Of a DNA stretch of 64,000 nt, positions 7,624 through 17,079 are shown one piece after another. How positions within the stretch are numbered: the stretch's first letter is position 1; every line of letters starts with the position of its first letter. A model generated the notes under the pieces. That model was not told where the DNA came from and ran no database searches. It saw nothing but the letters and a program-made list of their open reading frames with translations. The stretch is from an uncultured Candidatus Melainabacteria bacterium (lineage in GTDB: Bacteria; Cyanobacteriota; Vampirovibrionia; Gastranaerophilales; Gastranaerophilaceae). Position numbers and translations under genes: made by a program. The DNA lies in the NCBI GenBank assembly GCA_934754425.1, contig CAKVIN010000003.1, forward strand, positions 66,391-130,390, read 5' to 3'.

Positions 7624-10600
7624 ATGGAAATGATTAAAGAATTAGGAAATAAAAATTTTATTAATTTATTTTTCGGTCAAATATTGAGTCATTTTGGAGA
7701 TGCAATGATTCAAATTATATTAATGTTTATTCTAGTGAATAACATAGAAAAACCGGGAAGCATTATTGCATTGATGCTTTTTTGTTTTGTATTTCCATCC
7801 TTAATCGTAAGTATGGTAGCAGGTAGTATTGTTGACCGTTTTTCAAGAAAAAAAGTGATGATTTTAAGTTCTTTATACCGTGGTATCTTATTAATCACCG
7901 GTATTCTTTTTTATTGGCTAACGGCTAATCATTCTATTGATATTGGCTTTATCAAATTAACCGGACTAATCCTTAGTTTGCTTATAGGTGTTGGTACCGC
8001 ATTTTTCTATCCGGCAAAAATGGCTTCTGTTCCAAATGTTGTAGATGTAAAAGCTCTTAAACCGGCAAACGCACTAATCTCAGGTTCTGGAACATGGGCT
8101 TTAACATTTGGAGCTTTAGTTGCAACCGCTATTGTTTCACAAATAGGTTGGTTAAATTCTTTCTATTTAACTTGTGCATTATATTTCATATCATGTATTT
8201 GTCTTTTAGGAATTAATTTGCAAAATGACAAAGATTCAAATGATAAGCATTTTAATTTCTTTCAAGATTTAAGTGATACAAAATTATTTCTAGATAAACA
8301 TAAAAAAGCTTTGAATTTGATTTTATTAGCAGTAGTAATAAGTTTATTTTCTGCTATTTTTTATAATGCTATGGTTGCATTAGCAACTGACATTTATCAC
8401 GTAAGTGTTCAAGGATTAGCATCATTAAAATGTATGTTGGGCTGTGGAACTTGCTACGCTGCAATTGTTATGATTTTATTTGGTAAAAAAATGAAAACTA
8501 ATAAAACAATTGTAGCTGCGTTTTTGGGATTATTTTTGTGCTTAGCAACTTCAGCATTCTGTACAACATTTTTAAAAGCAAGATTTTGGCTTGGTGGTAT
8601 CGGATTGTCAGCTGGAATTTTGAAAATAACAATTGATACTATTTTACAAAAAGTTTCTCCAAATAAAATAAGAGGTAAAATTTTCGCTTTCGCTTCTATG
8701 TTAGAAACATTTGTATCATTGATTGGCATTGCTTTTGTTTCATTGTTTGTAGATATTATTCATCCGATTACAATTTTTCATATAGTAGCAGGTCTGTCTG
8801 CTCTTATGGCATTAACTCTTTTAGCTTTAAACAAAGAATTCCGTTATTTTGTTCTTAGAACAACTATCGGACAAATATTTAAAATGTGTTTCAGATACCA
8901 ATTTGAAGGTGTTGATAATATTCCAAAACAAGGGAAAGTGATTCTAGCCGGTAATCATACAGGTAAACTCGACGCTTTGATTTTACAAATGGCTACTCAA
9001 AGAAATTTCTGGTTTGTTACCGGCCCTCGTGCATTTGAATTACCTGTAATCGGTCATATTTTAAAATGGTTTAATGTTTTACCTCTTCAGTTTGGTAAAG
9101 GAATTGAAGCAATTGAAGCTGGTGTTACAAAATTAAAAGCAGGTGAAGCTGTTATTATTTTTCCGGAAGGAAAATTAAGTGATGATGGTAGTCCATGTAA
9201 ATTCCGCAAAGGAGTTGCAGTTATGGCTAAAGAAGCAAATGCGCCAATTGTACCTTTTGCTATAAAAGGTGGTTTTGAAGCGTGGAGTAAGTTTAGAAAA
9301 AATCCTAAATTATTTACCAAAATCATAGTTCAATTCGGCCAACCTATAAAAGAATTAGATAAAAGTGAAAAAGATATTACAAAAGAATTAGAATCAAGAG
9401 TACGTTTTATGAAAAATTCTCTTGATAGAAGATGTTTGTATAATCTCAGCAAAACAGATTATAAAAATTTCTTAGACATTATGGTTCAATACAGCGATAC
9501 TTATGGACAAACAAAAGCTGTTGCTTTAAAAACTAAAGACGGATATGAAGAAATCAGTTATATTGATTTAAAACGCAGAGCTAAAAAATTTGCAAATTAT
9601 TTAATGGATAATGCTGATGTTCAAAGAGGAGACAGAATTGCTATTTGTTGTGAATCCAGACCTGAATTTGCAGTTGGTATATTTGCTTCTATTCAAACCG
9701 GAGCAATTACAGTTCCGTTGGATGTAAAATTAACAGTTCCTGAACATACACATATTTTAAATGATTGTAAACCAAAAATTTTATTATGCTCCAGTCACTA
9801 TTTAGAACATGCATTAGAATTGAAACAAAATGTAGATTCTATTGAACAAATTTACGTTTTAGATGATGAAAATAGAGAACATCCGGAAATATTATCAGTT
9901 TCTTCTTGTGATGCTGATATAGAAAAAAGCTATCATAGAGCTCGCTCAATGGATGAAACGGCATTAATCGTTTATACTTCCGGCACAACAGGTAACCCAA
10001 AAGGTGTAATGATAAGCTTCGGTAATATTTATGCGCAAATGAGAGATTTTGAAAAACTTTTAAAACTTTCAAAAGATAATACGCTTCTTTCTATTCTTCC
10101 ATTGAACCATCTTTTAGAATTGAATGTTGGCTTCTTTGGTATGTTGTTTATGGGTGCAAAAATTGTTTACATAAAGAGTTTGAACCCGAAAGAATTATCA
10201 TCTGCAATGAAAGAAAAACAAGTTACGAATATGATTGTAGTTCCACTTGTCGCAAAAATGCTTAAAAATAGTGTTGATAAACAATTAAAGAAACAACCAA
10301 AATATGCACAAGAAATTTTTAATGTAATGTATGCAGTTGCAAAATATATGCCAAGAAATATTAGAAGATTAATGTTTAAATCAATCATTGATGGTTTTGG
10401 CGGTAAATTTGAATGTTTTATATCCGGTGGAGCTCCGCTTGAAGCAGATATTGCGGAATTCTTTGAAAGAATTGGTATTCCTGCTTTTGAAGGTTATGGT
10501 TTAACAGAAACAAGTCCTGTTATTTCTACAAACCATTACAAAGCTCATAAAATCGGAACAGTTGGTAAACCTTTACCATCTGTAACTGCAAAAATTTCTG

Positions 10601-11130
10601 ATCAAGGTGAAATTTTGGTTACCGGCCCTAACTTGATGCAAGGATATTATAATAAACCGGAAATGACAGCTGAAGTAATAGATGAAGATGGCTGGTTCCA
10701 TACCGGTGATATTGGTGAAATAGATAAAGACGGATTTATTAAAATAACCGGAAGAATAAAAAATATGATTGTTTTAGGCGGTGGGAAAAAGATATTTCCG
10801 GAAGAGGTTGAAGCGGTTTTAGAAACATCTGATTTAATAAAAGAACTTTGTGTTTTGTCTTTAAAAATCAAATCAGGAAATAAAGCCGGTACGGAAGAAG
10901 TTGGTGTAATTATTGTACCTAGTGATGAATTAGCGAAAAAATCTGATGATGAAATTCAAAAAACTTTGGAAGCAGAAGTGAAAAAATTGTCTGAAAATAA
11001 TCTTGCACCATACAAAACTCCGACAGTTGTTGTATTCAGAAGAGAAGAATTACCAAAAACCTCTACTCAAAAAGTTAAAAGAAAAGATTTGGTTGAATGG
11101 TATGAAAGTGTGAATGTAAATATTAAATAA
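7624..11130 (+). CDS. LplT-PlsC-Aas triple fusion: lysophospholipid transporter, acyltransferase and acyl-ACP/acyl-CoA synthetase
   Basis: 1168 residues with three domains. Residues 1-405 are an MFS transporter of the LplT lysophospholipid flippase type, with about 12 membrane segments and the MFS loop DRFSRKK. Around residues 430-600 is a PlsC acyltransferase: NHTGKLD gives the HxxxxD catalytic motif and FPEGKLSDDG the second block. The C-terminal half is an AMP-forming acyl synthetase with YTSGTTGNPKG near residue 783 and GYGLTETSP near 957. Together they import lysophospholipid, activate a fatty acid and reacylate it, as E. coli LplT and Aas do. First gene of the phospholipid cluster; it starts 93 nt after the pilT stop, beyond a terminator. 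Confidence 0.92.
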   Translation: MEMIKELGNKNFINLFFGQILSHFGDAMIQIILMFILVNNIEKPGSIIALMLFCFVFPSLIVSMVAGSIVDRFSRKKVMILSSLYRGILLITGILFYWLTANHSIDIGFIKLTGLILSLLIGVGTAFFYPAKMASVPNVVDVKALKPANALISGSGTWALTFGALVATAIVSQIGWLNSFYLTCALYFISCICLLGINLQNDKDSNDKHFNFFQDLSDTKLFLDKHKKALNLILLAVVISLFSAIFYNAMVALATDIYHVSVQGLASLKCMLGCGTCYAAIVMILFGKKMKTNKTIVAAFLGLFLCLATSAFCTTFLKARFWLGGIGLSAGILKITIDTILQKVSPNKIRGKIFAFASMLETFVSLIGIAFVSLFVDIIHPITIFHIVAGLSALMALTLLALNKEFRYFVLRTTIGQIFKMCFRYQFEGVDNIPKQGKVILAGNHTGKLDALILQMATQRNFWFVTGPRAFELPVIGHILKWFNVLPLQFGKGIEAIEAGVTKLKAGEAVIIFPEGKLSDDGSPCKFRKGVAVMAKEANAPIVPFAIKGGFEAWSKFRKNPKLFTKIIVQFGQPIKELDKSEKDITKELESRVRFMKNSLDRRCLYNLSKTDYKNFLDIMVQYSDTYGQTKAVALKTKDGYEEISYIDLKRRAKKFANYLMDNADVQRGDRIAICCESRPEFAVGIFASIQTGAITVPLDVKLTVPEHTHILNDCKPKILLCSSHYLEHALELKQNVDSIEQIYVLDDENREHPEILSVSSCDADIEKSYHRARSMDETALIVYTSGTTGNPKGVMISFGNIYAQMRDFEKLLKLSKDNTLLSILPLNHLLELNVGFFGMLFMGAKIVYIKSLNPKELSSAMKEKQVTNMIVVPLVAKMLKNSVDKQLKKQPKYAQEIFNVMYAVAKYMPRNIRRLMFKSIIDGFGGKFECFISGGAPLEADIAEFFERIGIPAFEGYGLTETSPVISTNHYKAHKIGTVGKPLPSVTAKISDQGEILVTGPNLMQGYYNKPEMTAEVIDEDGWFHTGDIGEIDKDGFIKITGRIKNMIVLGGGKKIFPEEVEAVLETSDLIKELCVLSLKIKSGNKAGTEEVGVIIVPSDELAKKSDDEIQKTLEAEVKKLSENNLAPYKTPTVVVFRREELPKTSTQKVKRKDLVEWYESVNVNIK

Positions 11131-11151
11131 GAAAAGAGAGAAAGGAAAATT

Positions 11152-11766
11152 ATGATTTCAGTTTACAATTTAAAAAGCAAATTTTCAGACATATTGCGTC
11201 CAATTTGTAATTCATTGGTAAAAGTTGGTATTACAGCAAATATGGTGACAATTTCAGCATTCGTATTATCAGTTATTACCGGTGTACTTATTTATCTTTA
11301 TATTCCTAAATGCGCTTTAGCATATTGGATTTTACCGATATCTCTATTCATAAGAATGGCATTAAACAATATTGATGGAGTTATCGCAAGAGAACACAAT
11401 CAAAAAACTAATATTGGTGCAATATATAACGAGTTGGGAGATATTTTATCTGATATTGTTATTTATGTACCTATGTTATATATTATGCACTCTAATATTT
11501 TGCTAATATTTTTATTTACAATTCTTACAATTATTAGCGAAACTGTTGGTATTATGGGAATTCAAATTGGAGCTTCCAGACATTATGATGGTCCAATGGG
11601 TAAAAGTGATAGAGCTTTTTGGCTAAGTATGCTTGCGATTGTTGCATATTTCCACACTATTTCTTGTAAATCATTAAGCATCTTCTTGGAAATTGTTTGC
11701 ATCCTACTCGTTTATACAATTTTTAACAGAATTAAAGGAGCTTTGAAAGAAGCTGATAATAAATAA
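11152..11766 (+). CDS. CDP-alcohol phosphatidyltransferase, YnbA-like
   Basis: 204 residues with about six membrane segments. The motif NIDGVIAREHNQKT followed by GAIYNELGDILSD is the CDP-alcohol phosphotransferase active site (DGxxAR...GD...D), which binds the metal and the CDP group. The N-terminal pattern and the LNNIDG context resemble E. coli YnbA. The enzyme joins phosphatidyl from CDP-diacylglycerol to an alcohol; the acceptor cannot be read from sequence. It follows the triple fusion by 21 nt with an AGAAAGGAAAA ribosome site and precedes cdsA, which supplies CDP-diacylglycerol, just as ynbA precedes ynbB. Confidence 0.85.
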   Translation: MISVYNLKSKFSDILRPICNSLVKVGITANMVTISAFVLSVITGVLIYLYIPKCALAYWILPISLFIRMALNNIDGVIAREHNQKTNIGAIYNELGDILSDIVIYVPMLYIMHSNILLIFLFTILTIISETVGIMGIQIGASRHYDGPMGKSDRAFWLSMLAIVAYFHTISCKSLSIFLEIVCILLVYTIFNRIKGALKEADNK

Positions 11767-11853
11767 ACAAATTAGAATATAAAAAAATTTCACTCAATAC
11801 ATTTTTATGTATACAACATTCTAATACATTACAAAATATAGGAGAAAAGAATA

Positions 11854-12810
11854 GTGGAACATTTATTAATGACACACAACGTAAAAGTAATCCTAGTCGG
11901 AGTTTACGCACTTCTTTTAGGAATTATGGGATTACTTAAAGTTGCACAATTTATGAAAAAAGATGTAGAAAATTATTTAACAAGAGCAAGATCATTTTTG
12001 TTTTTGGTAGTAATTTTTACGGTAGCTTTTTTATCAAGTGAAATCGGAGCATTTTTGCTTTTGGCTCTATTGAGTTATTTAGCTTTGAAAGAATTCTTTT
12101 CGCTTGTACCAACCAGACGTACGGATAGAAGAGTTCTTTTATGGGCATATTGGTCAATTCCAATACAGTTTTACATAATTTATATTCACTGGGCAACATT
12201 ATTCTATTTATTTGTTCCACTTTATGTATTTTTACTTATTTCTATGAGAATGGTTATGGTTAGCAATGTAAATGGATTCTTGAAATCCCTTGCAACTATT
12301 CAATGGGGAATGATGACTTCTGTTTATGCGTTGGGTTATTTAGCCTTAATTCTGGTTATACCAAATAAATATAATCCGGTTGGTGGAAGTGTCGGATTAT
12401 TATTCTTTATTTTATTAGTAACAGTTACAAATGATATGATGCAAATGATTTGTGGTAAAACATTTGGCAAACATAAAATTATTCCGGCAGTTAGTCCGAA
12501 TAAAACTTGGGAAGGATTTATTGGTGGTGTTATATGTTCTACTGTTTTCACAACAGTATTATCACAATTTTTAACTCCATTAAGTATTCCGCAAGCAGCT
12601 TTTGCTGGATTTGTTCTTGCTATAGCAGGTTTCTTTGGAGATGTTACCATGTCTGCAATTAAACGTGATATGGGTGTTAAAGATACAAGTATGCTAATTC
12701 CTGGACACGGTGGTGTTTTGGATAGATTTGACAGTTTAATATTTACAGCACCATTGTTTTTCCATTATTTTGCGTACATCAACACAATTGTTATTACTAA
12801 AGGGGGTTAA
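11854..12810 (+). CDS. Phosphatidate cytidylyltransferase (CdsA/YnbB type)
   Basis: 318 residues, about eight membrane segments. The CDS signature is complete near the C-terminus (SAIKRDMGVKDTSMLIPGHG followed by GVLDRFDS), and SPNKTWEGFIGG is the second conserved block. The enzyme makes CDP-diacylglycerol from CTP and phosphatidic acid. GTG 11854 is preceded by AGGAGA at 8 nt. It lies 3 nt before the PlsC gene that makes phosphatidic acid and between two CDP-alcohol transferases that use its product. This arrangement suggests an additional, dedicated lipid head-group pathway besides housekeeping synthesis. Confidence 0.92.
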   Translation: MEHLLMTHNVKVILVGVYALLLGIMGLLKVAQFMKKDVENYLTRARSFLFLVVIFTVAFLSSEIGAFLLLALLSYLALKEFFSLVPTRRTDRRVLLWAYWSIPIQFYIIYIHWATLFYLFVPLYVFLLISMRMVMVSNVNGFLKSLATIQWGMMTSVYALGYLALILVIPNKYNPVGGSVGLLFFILLVTVTNDMMQMICGKTFGKHKIIPAVSPNKTWEGFIGGVICSTVFTTVLSQFLTPLSIPQAAFAGFVLAIAGFFGDVTMSAIKRDMGVKDTSMLIPGHGGVLDRFDSLIFTAPLFFHYFAYINTIVITKGG

Positions 12811-12812
12811 TT

Positions 12813-13475
12813 ATGATGAAAATATATAATTTTATAAAATATTTATTATTCTTTTGTTTTATAAAACCGTTTATTTATTTGGTTTTGGGTGTAAATGTTT
12901 CAGGTATAGAAAATTTACCTAAAATTAAAAAAGGCGCTTCAATCATTGTGGCTAATCATAACAGCCACATTGATACTTTGCTTCTTATGTGTCTTTTCCC
13001 TTGTGCAGATATTTTAAAAATTCATCCGGTGGCTGCTGCTGATTATTTTTGTAATACAAAGTTTAAAAGCTTTGTATTTACAAAACTTTTAGGGATTATT
13101 CCTATACAAAGAAAAGTTAGAAAAGCGACAGAAGAAGAAATCTTTAAAGACATTAATAATGCATTAAGAAATGGTGAAACAATCATTATTTATCCGGAAG
13201 GAACAAGAGGAGAAACAAATGAACTTGCAAAATTCAAGTCAGGTGCTGCACATATTGCGAATATGAATCCGGAAGTTCCGGTTATACCAATGTTTATAAA
13301 TGGACCTGATAGAATCTTGCCAAAAGGTGATTTTTTGTGGGTTCCATTTATAAGTGATGTTTATGCAGGTGAACCTCTTTATTATGATGGAAGTTCTACC
13401 AAGGAATTTACAGACAAAATTCGCTATGCAGTCGGTGAATTAAAAATGGAACATCGTAGAAAAGAAGAATTATAA
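12813..13475 (+). CDS. 1-acyl-glycerol-3-phosphate acyltransferase (PlsC family)
   Basis: 220 residues. The catalytic HxxxxD motif is in VANHNSHIDTLLLM, and YPEGTRGETNE is the glycerol-phosphate binding block. One hydrophobic N-terminal helix (FIKYLLFFCFIKPFIYLVLG) anchors it in the membrane. It acylates lysophosphatidic acid to give phosphatidic acid, the substrate of the CdsA protein encoded 2 nt upstream. Part of the phospholipid operon. Whether it is the main or an accessory PlsC cannot be told from this window. Confidence 0.9.
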   Translation: MMKIYNFIKYLLFFCFIKPFIYLVLGVNVSGIENLPKIKKGASIIVANHNSHIDTLLLMCLFPCADILKIHPVAAADYFCNTKFKSFVFTKLLGIIPIQRKVRKATEEEIFKDINNALRNGETIIIYPEGTRGETNELAKFKSGAAHIANMNPEVPVIPMFINGPDRILPKGDFLWVPFISDVYAGEPLYYDGSSTKEFTDKIRYAVGELKMEHRRKEEL

Positions 13476-13498
13476 AAAATATAAGAAAGGAAATTATT

Positions 13499-14164
13499 AT
13501 GACATCGCCAAGACGAGAAATCAAAACACGTAATACAAAACGGGCACAAGCTTTGGCAAAATTTGTTGCGACAAAAACAAATATAACCCCAAATGCAATT
13601 TCTGTTTTAAGTGTGTTTTTTGGAGCGATTGCTTTCGTGGCATACTGCTTATATTTAAGTCCTTACGCAAATAGTAAGCTTTATTTTGTAATTCCGTTAT
13701 TGGTGATTTTTGGTATACAAATGAGATTAATTTGTAATTTGATTGACGGAATGGTAGCGGTAGAAGGTGGAAAAAGTTCAGTTGTCGGCGGGATTTATAA
13801 TGAATTTCCTGATAGAATATCTGATACGCTAATTATTGTTGGCGCTGGTGTTGCTGGCGGTTCTATCGGCTCATTGATGTTAGGATTAATAGCTGCACTT
13901 TTAGCGGTTTTAACAGCTTATACAAGATTGTTGGGTGGAACTGTAGGTGCTGATCAATATTTTATTGGACCTATGGCAAAGCAACATAGAATGGCACTTT
14001 TAACAGTAACTGCTTTTGTAAGTTTAGCTCAGCCTTTTTATCCGCTTATGAATTCAATTATGTATCCAATAGTGTTGGTAATAATTATATTAGGCTGCGT
14101 TGTGACTGTTTGGAGAAGATTAAACCATATTAAGAATGAATTGGAAAATCAGGATAAAGAATAA
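13499..14164 (+). CDS. CDP-alcohol phosphatidyltransferase, variant-motif subfamily
   Basis: 221 residues, multi-pass membrane protein. The active-site region reads NLIDGMVAVEGGKSS and GGIYNEFPDRISD, so the usual DGxxAR is DGMVAVEGG and the GD of the second part is PD. This form recurs in a distinct subfamily found beside ynbA/plsC-like genes, so it is probably active and not decayed; the substrate is unknown. The stop codon overlaps the start of 14164-14691 (TAATG). Good ribosome site (GAAAGGAAA). Confidence 0.8.
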   Translation: MTSPRREIKTRNTKRAQALAKFVATKTNITPNAISVLSVFFGAIAFVAYCLYLSPYANSKLYFVIPLLVIFGIQMRLICNLIDGMVAVEGGKSSVVGGIYNEFPDRISDTLIIVGAGVAGGSIGSLMLGLIAALLAVLTAYTRLLGGTVGADQYFIGPMAKQHRMALLTVTAFVSLAQPFYPLMNSIMYPIVLVIIILGCVVTVWRRLNHIKNELENQDKE

Positions 14165-14691
14165 TGAAAATAGTAAGAGAAGATTTTGATAGTGAAAAGT
14201 TTGCAGAATTTGCGCAAAGTGAGGCAATGAAATATCTGCCTGAGAGCATGAGAGATTTAGACAAAAAATTTATTTTGGATACATTTAAGAATTTTGCATT
14301 TCGTTCAGCGAATGTGCTTTCTCAAGATATGTCATTAAATCTTGATAGTTATGAAAAAATTGTAGCAAGAGCAAAATATATTTTGGAATGGATTTTTAAA
14401 ACTTCTGTTGCATTAGTTGAAACAGATTGTCCGATAGAATGCCGACATGGTTTTATGCTTGATGTCGGATTTGTTGCTTTTGAGGTTTCAAAAGATATGA
14501 ATACATTAAATGATGTTTCAGAAGAACAAATTAAAGCAACTGTAGAATATCATGTAATAAATAAAATTAAGAAAATGCTTGCAGAACTTCAATTGAGTGG
14601 AATTATTACGGATAAGATGAGAGAAGATTTCTTGAACCATCCGTATATGGATAAATCGCAGAAGAATATTGATTTTGCAATTTATGGGTAA
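14164..14691 (+). CDS. Stand-alone copy of the undescribed ~150-residue helical domain
   Basis: 175 residues, soluble, all-helical by pattern. It aligns along its length with the repeated N-terminal domain of the FlhA-like protein at 30845-33187 and more weakly with that at 26496-27734: an F.E.......P.....D...L...F.F domain start, a central ILEWIFKTSVALV helix (EWTFHKSCDLI in the other), then a FVAFEVS helix. I recognise no named family. It is translationally coupled (TAATG) to the CDP-alcohol transferase upstream. The same domain fused to FlhA-C elsewhere suggests a protein-protein interaction or assembly role. Confidence 0.7.
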   Translation: MKIVREDFDSEKFAEFAQSEAMKYLPESMRDLDKKFILDTFKNFAFRSANVLSQDMSLNLDSYEKIVARAKYILEWIFKTSVALVETDCPIECRHGFMLDVGFVAFEVSKDMNTLNDVSEEQIKATVEYHVINKIKKMLAELQLSGIITDKMREDFLNHPYMDKSQKNIDFAIYG

Positions 14692-14710
14692 CAATTAGAA
14701 AGGAATAACA

Positions 14711-15598
14711 ATGGAAGAAAAAGATGTACAAGTGTCAAAATTTATGAAATCAATGATGAATAGCAATGGCGTTGGCTGGAAAGAAAACGGCGAAATACAG
14801 GTTAATAGCGATGATGAAGATAGTATTTGGAACTGTTTCACTTATATGTTCAAAGTGAAAAATCTTTGGATATATGCGGTTGTTACATTTTTATCAATAT
14901 TTGCAAAAACTGCTCTTGCAGGATATAGCCGATTAGCAACTTCATCAATGCCAAATGTTGTGGGTATTAGTCTTTTGGCAACATTAGGTTATTCTCTTGT
15001 TTATGGCTATCTATTTCCTTTCATTAAGTCTTTATCTGTTCAACAAAAAACTTATACAATGCCAAGGTTTAAATTTTGGCAGAGTATTGGACTGTTTATC
15101 AAATTTAATATAGCCTTGGCACTTTTTGTTATTCCTGTTTTTGTTATTCCTGCGGTAATAGTTCTATTTACAGTAGGAAAAAATCCTGAGTACCAATATG
15201 TTTGGATAATACTTTGTGTAATTATGTTAATTGCTTTGTGTTTCTTCTGCTTCTATTCTCTTGCAATGTTTTGGTTGTTTACTAACAAAGGATATTGGAC
15301 TTCATTTGTAAGATTTAAAGATGTATTTACTTTGATTAACAGAAACAGAAGCCGTTATTTAGATACAGTCGGTGTTGGTGTTTTGGGCTTTGTATTAACA
15401 TTAGTTGCTATTGGTATTGTATCAAATCCTTATTTTATTCACATAAGTGGTCAAGCGACTCAAACAACTTTAGCTATAAACGATTTGTTGCCGATTATTT
15501 TAACTTCAATTATTGGAACATATTCGATGTTTGTTTGCGCGTATCTTGTAGCTAAATGCATAAGTGTTAAGGAATTAGACTCAAAAACTATCATATAA
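14711..15598 (+). CDS. Multi-pass membrane protein of unknown function
   Basis: 295 residues. A polar N-terminus of about 45 residues is followed by about six membrane segments, including the pairs at IYAVVTFLSIFAKTALAG and FVIPVFVIPAVIVLF. No catalytic motif is visible. It resembles in layout, though not clearly in sequence, the membrane protein at 24334-25125. It starts 19 nt after 14164-14691 with AGAAAGGAA as ribosome site and precedes the TPR/zinc-finger gene by 18 nt, so it is probably the same transcript as the lipid cluster. Confidence 0.65.
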   Translation: MEEKDVQVSKFMKSMMNSNGVGWKENGEIQVNSDDEDSIWNCFTYMFKVKNLWIYAVVTFLSIFAKTALAGYSRLATSSMPNVVGISLLATLGYSLVYGYLFPFIKSLSVQQKTYTMPRFKFWQSIGLFIKFNIALALFVIPVFVIPAVIVLFTVGKNPEYQYVWIILCVIMLIALCFFCFYSLAMFWLFTNKGYWTSFVRFKDVFTLINRNRSRYLDTVGVGVLGFVLTLVAIGIVSNPYFIHISGQATQTTLAINDLLPIILTSIIGTYSMFVCAYLVAKCISVKELDSKTII

Positions 15599-15616
15599 AA
15601 TAAAGGAGACCAAGAT

Positions 15617-16831
15617 ATGAATTCAAAAGATTATAAAAAAGCATACAAATATTTAGTGCAAGCAGGTGATTTAGAACCAAATGATGAATATTATCAATTA
15701 TTAAAATTAAAAAGTCGATATGAGTTTTATAAAACTCACGATAATATTGATGAACAAGAATTAGACAATTTTGTAGAAGAATGTAATACGTTTTTGGAAA
15801 ATACGACAGGTCGCTATGATGCTTCTGTATATTTTTGGCGTGGATTTGTATATTACCAATGTAGCGAAAATAAAATGGCAATAAAAGATTTAGAAAAATC
15901 TCTTGAAATAGAACAAAACGCAAATGTTTATAATTTGCTAGGAAACGCATATTTTTATGATGGCAAATATAATAAAGCTATTGAATGTTTTGATAAGGCA
16001 ATTGAAATTAATCCGAATTCTTATAAAGCATATCATGGACGCAGTTTTGCAAAATATTTTTTAAACTTCCCTATTGAAGATAGTATAGAAGATTGTAAAA
16101 AGTCTTATAAAATTAATAGCAACTACAAAGCTGCAATTATGAATATTATACTATATCTAATACAGTTAAAAGATTACAATAAGGCTTTACAGTATTGTGA
16201 TAAAGAAAAAGGCACTGATGATTTTATTAATGCACTATCTATATACAAGAGTCTGATTCATTATTATCTCGGTAACAAAGATGTCGCCTTGGATTATTTT
16301 AAAAAGGGGTTTGTTCGGTATTATTCTGTAGTAGAAGATTGTAATAATATAATACAAACTTTAAAAAATTGTGCAGATTTAACAGAAGATAATGCTATTA
16401 TTAAACAAAAAATTGAACATGAAACTTCTGTTTTAAAAACATTACAAGATTTAAAAGAAGAATTAAATAAAACTGTTAAAAGCTGTTCATTTTGTGGAAA
16501 GCTTGAATCAGATGATATCATTATCATGGAAAAAGATGGTAAATGTATATGTAATGAATGCTTGGAATTGTGTAACAAAATGTTGAAAAATGATGGTATA
16601 AGTGCTGAATATACAACATTATGTCATTCTGAAAATGCAAAAGGTGATGAGAATTGTTCTTTCTGTGGTAGAGCTAGTGATGAAAGCGAAGAATTTATTT
16701 CGTCAGATGATAATGTTATTATTTGTAACGGGTGCGTAGGAGTTTTTAATAATGTATTCAAAAACAAAACCAGTTTTGACATTGAATACCAAAATGCTAT
16801 GAATACTTTTGGCAAGGATCACAAGATATAG
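15617..16831 (+). CDS. TPR protein with two C-terminal ClpX-type zinc fingers
   Basis: 404 residues. Residues about 1-260 are TPR helices, the clearest repeat being YNLLGNAYFYDGKYNKAIEC then FDKAIEINPNSYKAY. The C-terminus has two C4 zinc fingers of the ClpX N-terminal type: CSFCGKLESDD with CICNECLELCNKML, and CSFCGRASDES with IICNGCVGVFNNVF. In ClpX this finger dimerises and binds adaptors and substrates; here no AAA+ domain is present, so it is an adaptor-like protein by inference. AAAGGAG precedes ATG 15617. The stop codon is directly followed by palindrome D1. Confidence 0.85.
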   Translation: MNSKDYKKAYKYLVQAGDLEPNDEYYQLLKLKSRYEFYKTHDNIDEQELDNFVEECNTFLENTTGRYDASVYFWRGFVYYQCSENKMAIKDLEKSLEIEQNANVYNLLGNAYFYDGKYNKAIECFDKAIEINPNSYKAYHGRSFAKYFLNFPIEDSIEDCKKSYKINSNYKAAIMNIILYLIQLKDYNKALQYCDKEKGTDDFINALSIYKSLIHYYLGNKDVALDYFKKGFVRYYSVVEDCNNIIQTLKNCADLTEDNAIIKQKIEHETSVLKTLQDLKEELNKTVKSCSFCGKLESDDIIIMEKDGKCICNECLELCNKMLKNDGISAEYTTLCHSENAKGDENCSFCGRASDESEEFISSDDNVIICNGCVGVFNNVFKNKTSFDIEYQNAMNTFGKDHKI

Positions 16832-16862
16832 GTCGTGTTCAACAATTGACATTGAACACGAC
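16832..16862. repeat. Palindromic repeat D, copy 1
   Basis: GTCGTGTTCAA (16832-16842) and TTGAACACGAC (16852-16862) are perfect inverted arms starting directly after the TPR stop codon. A second copy is at 21205-21235, and a degenerate one lies inside the end of the 17080-18348 gene. Confidence 0.8.
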
Positions 16863-16869
16863 AAAAACT

Positions 16870-17056
16870 AAGGCAAATACCCACCCGCATTCGTAAGGCT
16901 CAGCACAGCTTCGCCAACGACTGCGACCTCCCTAATAAGTGAGGTAAGCCCCTCACCCACCAACCCCTCTCTCTTGTCCTGTTCGCATTAAACGAGTACC
17001 GCTCACGCTTTCACTCTCTGCTCACAGGACGCTCCCACAAGGGGCGAGGGGAGAAA
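16870..17056. repeat. GC-richer intergenic repeat C, copy 1
   Basis: An island clearly richer in G+C than its surroundings, with CCCGCATTCGTAAGG near the start and a tail CTCACAGGACGCTCCCAC...GGGGCGAGGGGAG. Related copies are at 21248-21358, 26396-26472 and, partly inverted, 29135-29330. No coding potential. Confidence 0.8.
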
Positions 17057-17079
17057 ATACAAACCAAAAAGGAATGATT

